Origin: Carboxylicivirga mesophila
GTDB taxonomy: Bacteria > Bacteroidota > Bacteroidia > Bacteroidales > Marinilabiliaceae
Assembly: GCF_018271975.1 (NCBI RefSeq)
Contig: NZ_JAGUCN010000019.1
Span: 62,001-126,000, forward strand
Reading direction: 5' to 3'
Length of the DNA stretch: 64,000 nucleotides
Shown: positions 59,085-64,000 of the stretch, piece by piece
Layout of the letters: each line of letters starts with the position of its first letter
How positions within the stretch are numbered: the first letter of the stretch is position 1
The notes under the pieces: generated by a model
Databases searched by the model: none
What the model was told of the DNA's origin: nothing
What the model saw: the letters and a program-made list of their open reading frames with translations, nothing else
Program-made: the position numbers and the translations under genes

Positions 59085-60356
59085 ATGCTAAAACGCTTTT
59101 TGAGTAGCACCATTATCTGTGTTTTGAGTTGGACTACCAGCATGGCCAATAATCCGGTTCAAACCGCTTCGCACATACGTACCGTTCAGTTGCATAAGAA
59201 AGGTTGGAGCATGTCGCAACCTATTATCAACCTGTATCCCAGCGAACAGCTTACCCTCTCTTTTGATGATTTTGCCTACGAATCAAAAAACTATCAATAC
59301 AGGATTATTCATTGCACTTCGGACTGGGAAGAGTCAAACCTGATGCAAACTGAATACATTGATGGCTTTATGCCGAACTCGGTGGATGACTACCAATATT
59401 CTTTTAACACCACCTTTGACTACATTCACTACCAGCTCGATTTTCCCAACGAGGATATCAAGCTGAAGCTATCGGGCAACTACATCATTAAAATATTTGA
59501 ATTGGGCCGCGAGGATGAACCTGTGCTGATTCGTCCGTTTTATGTGACAGAATCAATGGTAAGCATCTTGCCGCGCATCAAGTTTACTTCCAACTCCAAT
59601 TTTAGGGGGTCGATGCAGGAAGTTAACTTTACCATACTGCATCCCAATTTCAGAATTAATAATCCGCGCGAAGAATTAAAAGTGGTACTTCAGCAAAACG
59701 GGCGCTGGGATAACCAGATTGATAATCTGAAACCCCTGTTTATACGCAACGAAGAACTGGACTATACCTATAATCGTGAGAACCTGTTTGATGGCGGTAA
59801 TGAATATCGCTGGCTGGATATAAGAAGCACCCGCTTTGCGCCTGAGCATGTTTCGGAGATTTCGTTTTTTGATCCCCACTATCACTTTACGCTGTTTCCG
59901 GATAAGTTAATGGGCCGAAAACCCTATTTCTATCGCGAAGATTTTAATGGCCGCTATTACGTTGATGTTAAAGAAAACCGCGATCCGGTTATTGAAGCTG
60001 ATTATGTGTATGTACATTTCAGATTACCGGTTCAGGCACCCTTTGTAGATGGACACATATATGTAACAGGCGGCTTAAATGACTGGCAGCTGAATTCCAA
60101 CAACCGCATGGAATACAATTTCAATACGCATATGTATGAATTAACCCTGCTACTGAAACAAGGTTTCTACAACTACCAGTATCATTTTCTGGAGCAAGGA
60201 CACACCAAAGCAGAGGTGGAGCGATTTGAAGGTAGTTTTGTGCAAACTGAGAATGATTATATCATCTATGTATATTACAGAAGTGTGGGTGATAACTACG
60301 AGCGGTTGATTGGTGTTAACATATCCAACTCAATAAAACATAGCCTCAGCAAATAG
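59085..60356 (+). CDS. DUF5103 / type IX secretion system plug-type protein
   Basis: Exported beta-rich protein of the DUF5103 family, one member of which plugs the SprA translocon of the type IX secretion system. From ATG 59085 it has 423 residues with a signal peptide (1-25) and beta segments such as RIIHCTSDWEESNLMQTEYIDGF (about 70-92), then RPFYVTESMVSILPRIKFTSN, and a C-terminal ricin-like/CBM48-like GGLNDWQLN portion near 340. It is transcribed divergently from nqrA. Presence argues for a type IX system elsewhere in the genome. Confidence 0.85.
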   Translation: MLKRFLSSTIICVLSWTTSMANNPVQTASHIRTVQLHKKGWSMSQPIINLYPSEQLTLSFDDFAYESKNYQYRIIHCTSDWEESNLMQTEYIDGFMPNSVDDYQYSFNTTFDYIHYQLDFPNEDIKLKLSGNYIIKIFELGREDEPVLIRPFYVTESMVSILPRIKFTSNSNFRGSMQEVNFTILHPNFRINNPREELKVVLQQNGRWDNQIDNLKPLFIRNEELDYTYNRENLFDGGNEYRWLDIRSTRFAPEHVSEISFFDPHYHFTLFPDKLMGRKPYFYREDFNGRYYVDVKENRDPVIEADYVYVHFRLPVQAPFVDGHIYVTGGLNDWQLNSNNRMEYNFNTHMYELTLLLKQGFYNYQYHFLEQGHTKAEVERFEGSFVQTENDYIIYVYYRSVGDNYERLIGVNISNSIKHSLSK

Positions 60357-60553
60357 TTGAATGACATGGCAACCCTAAAAGCTTTTCGGCAATAATTGAA
60401 GATTATCTATCTCAGCTTTTCGATGCTTCCATCTAAAAGCTCGCTAGTCCGTATGCGTGATGCACTTGGCACTTCCAACTACACCTTAGATTTAATAAAG
60501 CTGCATGTTACAGACATACCTTTAATTAAAAAAATCACACTTTTGCAATAGCC

Positions 60554-60591
60554 GCAAAAACGAAGCTGCCCAAAAAAAATGGACAGCCTCG
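60554..60591 (-). terminator. Terminator after the SnoaL-like lipoprotein gene
   Basis: In the minus-strand RNA, GAGGCUGUCC pairs with GGGCAGCUUC over ten pairs (two G-U), with a nine-base loop, followed by GTTTTTGC. It lies 47 bases past the lipoprotein stop. Confidence 0.6.
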
Positions 60592-60637
60592 TCACCTGTT
60601 TGATTGGTAAATAGTTTCAGATCAGTACGGTCAGTTA

Positions 60638-61687
60638 CTAAGGTGCCGCCGGGCAATCATACTGCGGATCTACCGCACAAAGGTAATAGTAACGGAAACC
60701 CATTACGGCTTCAGCAAGCTCAGGAATTCCCAGCATTATATCACCCTCTGAGTAGTAGTCTCTGGAGTAATAAACGTCGCTTGTTCCTTCAACAAACTTA
60801 ACTATTGACATACCGGGAGCACTAAACTCGGCGCCGTTAAACAAGCCTGTCATGGTCCAGGTTGCCATATAAATATCGTCCACCACGGTTTCGTCCTCAA
60901 CAATCGTGTAAAGGTTCGATGATCCTGCAAATAAACGTGCCAGAAACTGAGCCATTGTTTCTGGTCCAACAATATCGACAATGGGGTCGTGATACTCGTA
61001 ATCGTCAGCCAGGAAAGGGAGCACATCGGTCCAGTTCCCCGCATGCATTTCAATAAGCTGACGTCCGACACTTAGTTGCTCTTTTATGAGCTTTTTGCTT
61101 GATTTTAATTGGTCAACTGAACTAACCGGAGGAAATGGGCAGTCAAAGGTTGGATCCACCGCACACCGGTACTGTGCCCTGAAAACAGCCATCAATTCAT
61201 CCATACCATCTATTGTTGCCATGATGTCGCCCTCGGAATAGTAGTCACGCTGGTAGTACACCTGAAAGGAGTTAGGCCGGAACTTGAAGATAGAAATACC
61301 TTTGGCTTCATAGGGAATGCCATTAAAACTGCCATCCATTATCCAGGTGGCCGAATAGATATCATCAATGAGGGTTTCATCCACAACAATTGTTCTCAAA
61401 TCTGGCGAAGAATCTTCGATGAGTTGGTTAAGGAAACCGGTCATGTGGTCAATGCCGTAGATATCCACAATCGGATCGTGGTATTCAATATCGTCCGAGT
61501 AGTAAGGAAGCACATCATCAACACCACCTGATGTTACTTCCAATAAGGCACGCCCCACCTCAAGTCGTTTCTCATGAAGCTTATTGAGCAGGTCGGCCTT
61601 TCCTCCAATCTTATCAATGTATGAGCAGGCCTGAGTCATCATCACAATGCCCACAAGCATTGTGAAAGCTTTGATAATTTTTCTCAT
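60638..61687 (-). CDS. Lipoprotein with two tandem SnoaL/NTF2-like domains
   Basis: Function unknown. SPII signal with lipobox Cys21 (TQAC), then two homologous halves (about 30-185 and 190-345). Each has EVGRALLE/SVGRQLIE, DDVLPYYSDDIEYHDPIVDI / TDVLPFLADDYEYHDPIVDI, ATW, RDYYSEGDIM and a CAVDP...DCP ending. These fit the alpha+beta barrel (cystatin-like) fold of SnoaL/NTF2 proteins, with conserved Tyr-His-Asp lining a pocket. The pair of halves could form an internal pseudo-dimer. Neighbour genes give no hint of substrate. Confidence 0.8.
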   Translation of the reverse strand: MRKIIKAFTMLVGIVMMTQACSYIDKIGGKADLLNKLHEKRLEVGRALLEVTSGGVDDVLPYYSDDIEYHDPIVDIYGIDHMTGFLNQLIEDSSPDLRTIVVDETLIDDIYSATWIMDGSFNGIPYEAKGISIFKFRPNSFQVYYQRDYYSEGDIMATIDGMDELMAVFRAQYRCAVDPTFDCPFPPVSSVDQLKSSKKLIKEQLSVGRQLIEMHAGNWTDVLPFLADDYEYHDPIVDIVGPETMAQFLARLFAGSSNLYTIVEDETVVDDIYMATWTMTGLFNGAEFSAPGMSIVKFVEGTSDVYYSRDYYSEGDIMLGIPELAEAVMGFRYYYLCAVDPQYDCPAAP

Positions 61688-62043
61688 GTCTTTCGAATTA
61701 AATTTAACAAACCAGATAATACGAATCGCTTATAGATTGCAGGTTAACGCATTAGCTAAATTAAGCTAAAAAATATCCAAAGTAAAGTGCCGTCTGGCTC
61801 AAAGCACAATCTCGCATGACCATGCAGTTAGCGGACTTAGCTTTCCTCTCAATGCTTTAAATCGTAAGCTGGCAAAAAGAAAAGCTGATAAATATTATCT
61901 AAATTCATTTTAAACCCTGACATATTTCATGTACATCGGCTTTTTTATTTCATAGATTTGTTTCACTCAGATGATTTTGGATTAGAATCTATTCGTTTAA
62001 GGTCATACATTTGACTATTGTAACAACCAAAAAAATAAAATCT
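61688..62043. other. Divergent gap before pruA
   Basis: A 356-base AT-rich gap. A TAGATTTG element (61953-61960) could be the pruA -7 box, about 84 bases before the start, but no good -33 box is seen. No gene was found. Confidence 0.4.
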
Positions 62044-63672
62044 ATGCCAAAAGGAATTTTTCAAGTACCGCCGGCTGTTAATGAGCCGATTAAAAGCTAC
62101 GCTCCGGGTACACCCGAGCGCGCCGAGCTAAAAAAGATGTTGGAAGAGCTTCGCTCGCAAGAGCTTGACATCCCAATGTTTATTGGAGGTGAAGAAATCA
62201 GAACAGGTAATACAAAACGTATTCACCCACCACACGAAATCGCACATACTCTAGGTCATTATCACCAGGGAGATGAGACACATGTGCACATGGCGATTGA
62301 CGCAGCATTGAAAGCGCGTAAGCAGTGGGTTAACCTGAGCTGGGAGCACCGTGCAGCTATCTTCTTAAAAGCAGCTGATTTATTAGCTGGCCCTTACCGT
62401 CAGTTAATTAATGCAGCTACCATGCTAGGTCAGTCAAAAAATGCATTCCAGGCCGAGATTGATTCAGCCTGTGAGCTGGCCGATTTCTTCCGCTTCAACG
62501 TACAATACATGACCGAAATCTATGCTGGTCAGCCAGAATCGGCGCCAGGCATCTGGGATCGTGTTGAGTACCGTCCGTTGGAAGGTTTCGTGTTTGCACT
62601 CACACCATTTAACTTTACTTCTATTGCTGGTAACCTGCAAACAGCTCCTGCTATGATGGGTAACGTAACTGTATGGAAACCATCGAAGACTGCTGTTTAT
62701 TCGGCTTATTTCTTAATGAAATTGTTCAAAGAAGCAGGTGTACCTGATGGTGTTATCAACCTGGTTTATGCTTCTGGTCCTGTAGCTGCTAAAGAAATTT
62801 TCTCTCACCCTGATTTCGCAGGTTTCCACTTTACCGGTTCTACGGGTGTATTCCAAAGCACCTGGAAAGCGATTGGTGATAACATTGCCAAATACAAAAC
62901 ATACCCACGCATCGTAGGTGAAACAGGCGGTAAAGATTACATATTGGCACACAAATCATGTGACGCTAAAGGTGTGGCCACTGCTATTGTTCGTGGTGCT
63001 TTCGAATACCAGGGACAGAAATGTTCAGCTGCCTCTCGTGCCTATATGCCAGCCAGTCGCTGGGAAGAAATTTTTGGCTATGTAAAAGAGCAGATGGCAG
63101 AAGTAAAAATGGGGCCTCCTGAAGATTTCAGCAACTTTGTAAACGCCGTTATCGATGAGACTTCTTTTGACCTGTTAGCCGGTGCTATTGACGAAGCAAA
63201 AGAAAGTAATGAAGCTGAAGTGATTCTTGGTGGTGGCCATGATAAGTCGGTTGGTTATTTTATTGAGCCTACTATCATACTTACAACCAATCCAAAGTAT
63301 CGCACGATGGAAGAAGAGTTGTTCGGCCCGGTATTAACTATTTATGTATACGACGATAGCAAGTTTGAGGAAACAATGGATATCCTTGACTCTACTTCTA
63401 TCTATGCATTAACAGGTTGTATCTTTGCACAGGATCGTTACATTATTGAAAAAGCTACCAAGCGATTGGTTGACACAGCTGGTAACTTCTACATCAATGA
63501 TAAGCCAACAGGCGCCGTTGTAGGTCAGCAGCCATTTGGTGGTTCTCGTGGTTCGGGTACAAATGACAAGGCAGGTTCGGCCATTAACCTGATGCGTTGG
63601 GTAAGCCCACGCACCATTAAGGAGAACTTTGTTCCGCCACACGATTTTAAATATCCTTTCTTAGCAGAATAA
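62044..63672 (+). CDS. pruA: L-glutamate gamma-semialdehyde (delta-1-pyrroline-5-carboxylate) dehydrogenase
   Basis: NAD-dependent aldehyde dehydrogenase making glutamate from glutamate-5-semialdehyde, the last step of proline breakdown. The 542-residue protein has the ALDH fold: TPFNFTSIAGN (about 187-197), nucleotide-binding WKPSKTAVYS, GFHFTGSTGVF, general base Glu293 (VGETGGKDY), catalytic Cys327 (YQGQKCSAASR) and PFGGSRGSGTNDKAG. Start 62044 fits family N-termini; the frame reads 11 codons upstream. No PutA-type proline dehydrogenase lies next to it. Confidence 0.95.
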   Translation: MPKGIFQVPPAVNEPIKSYAPGTPERAELKKMLEELRSQELDIPMFIGGEEIRTGNTKRIHPPHEIAHTLGHYHQGDETHVHMAIDAALKARKQWVNLSWEHRAAIFLKAADLLAGPYRQLINAATMLGQSKNAFQAEIDSACELADFFRFNVQYMTEIYAGQPESAPGIWDRVEYRPLEGFVFALTPFNFTSIAGNLQTAPAMMGNVTVWKPSKTAVYSAYFLMKLFKEAGVPDGVINLVYASGPVAAKEIFSHPDFAGFHFTGSTGVFQSTWKAIGDNIAKYKTYPRIVGETGGKDYILAHKSCDAKGVATAIVRGAFEYQGQKCSAASRAYMPASRWEEIFGYVKEQMAEVKMGPPEDFSNFVNAVIDETSFDLLAGAIDEAKESNEAEVILGGGHDKSVGYFIEPTIILTTNPKYRTMEEELFGPVLTIYVYDDSKFEETMDILDSTSIYALTGCIFAQDRYIIEKATKRLVDTAGNFYINDKPTGAVVGQQPFGGSRGSGTNDKAGSAINLMRWVSPRTIKENFVPPHDFKYPFLAE

Positions 63673-63675
63673 TTC

Positions 63676-63704
63676 AAAAAGCCCCGGTGACGGGGCTTTT
63701 TTTT
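63676..63704 (+). terminator. Terminator after pruA
   Basis: Stem AAAAAGCCCC/GGGGCTTTTT with a six-base loop, followed by more T. Four bases past the pruA stop. Confidence 0.92.
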
Positions 63705-63995
63705 ACTCCTCCCTTTAGTTACACCAGGCTCTTCTGGCAACATACTCCTGGTTACTATTCACTCATCCCCTCCTACTGAACACTGCAAAAGAATAGTACG
63801 CAATATCAAACCTTTTTGCGGTTGATTTATGATAAAAAAATGATAGTTTTGCATGCGCTGATTATTATCATAAATATAAATCAGCACGCTGATATCGCTT
63901 AATAACTCACCTGACACTCATTAGCAAATAGTGCATGCTATTGAGCATTCGTCACAATACAGTCTATATTTTCTCTAATACCAAAAAAAAGAATT
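63705..63995 (+). promoter_or_regulatory. Promoter and leader of a gene starting at the window edge
   Basis: GTTG (63821-63824), 19 bases, TAGTTTTG (63844-63851) fits the Bacteroidota promoter form. The leader of roughly 140 bases then holds three copies of a GCTGAT/ATCAGC element (63857-63862, 63880-63885, 63888-63893); the last two form a dyad ATCAGC-AC-GCTGAT. These could be an operator or an RNA hairpin. Confidence 0.5.
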
Positions 63996-64000
63996 ATGAA
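63996..64000 (+). CDS. Probable start codon of the next gene, cut by window edge
   Basis: Only ATGAA is visible at the right edge, following an A-rich stretch typical of Bacteroidota start regions and placed downstream of a good promoter. Nothing can be said about the product. Confidence 0.35.

Overview
The window reads as one contiguous stretch of a Bacteroidota chromosome. The evidence is two SusC/SusD pairs, SPII lipoproteins throughout, no Shine-Dalgarno pattern, several TAnnTTTG -7 elements (the Bacteroidota promoter form), a DUF5103 type IX secretion 'plug' protein, a split LysO and a short AMP nucleosidase. A full Na+-NQR operon, ApbE, NhaD and NhaC point to a sodium-based, probably marine or halophilic lifestyle; a Marinilabiliales-like member of the Bacteroidia would fit, but the genus is not determined. 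No rRNA, tRNA, CRISPR array, insertion sequence or prophage was seen.

Region 1 (1-15,893) is a maltodextrin/starch utilisation locus. Leftward: SusC - SusD - SusE/F-like - secreted GH13 alpha-amylase (cut by the window edge). Rightward: LacI-type regulator - MFS disaccharide transporter - beta-phosphoglucomutase - GH65 maltose phosphorylase - a second GH13-fold exported protein. The logic is: bind and cut starch outside, import through SusCD, move maltose across the inner membrane, phosphorolyse it to glucose and beta-glucose-1-phosphate, and isomerise the latter. LacI-type operator candidates lie in both control regions. The second GH13 protein has lost most catalytic-motif residues and looks like a pseudoenzyme, which is the most unusual item here.

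Region 2 (16,000-37,900) is mostly housekeeping: nhaD with a 40-codon membrane microprotein behind it; DUF4294 protein, recR, a membrane protein, a BT0820-like HAD protein, a GT2 glycosyltransferase, two tandem TPR/PD40 exported paralogues and a GNAT enzyme; an orphan HsdR_N protein; amn, holA, a rhomboid protease, a gmhB-like phosphatase, a class IV aminotransferase and yqgE; nhaC; a fused 2-oxoacid dehydrogenase E1; and a TetR regulator with a paired operator next to a small CPYC-motif membrane protein.

Region 3 (37,900-52,900, all leftward) holds an unknown lipoprotein, apbE, and a second polysaccharide locus: TPR/LuxR-HTH transmembrane regulator, GH63-like lipoprotein, GH2 beta-galactosidase, split LysO, SusC, SusD. 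Region 4 (53,000-58,990) is nqrABCDEF with its promoter and terminator. ApbE (39-40 kb) would attach FMN to NqrB and NqrC. Region 5 (59,000-64,000) holds the DUF5103 protein, a tandem-duplicated NTF2/SnoaL-like lipoprotein, pruA, and the control region of a gene that starts at the right edge.
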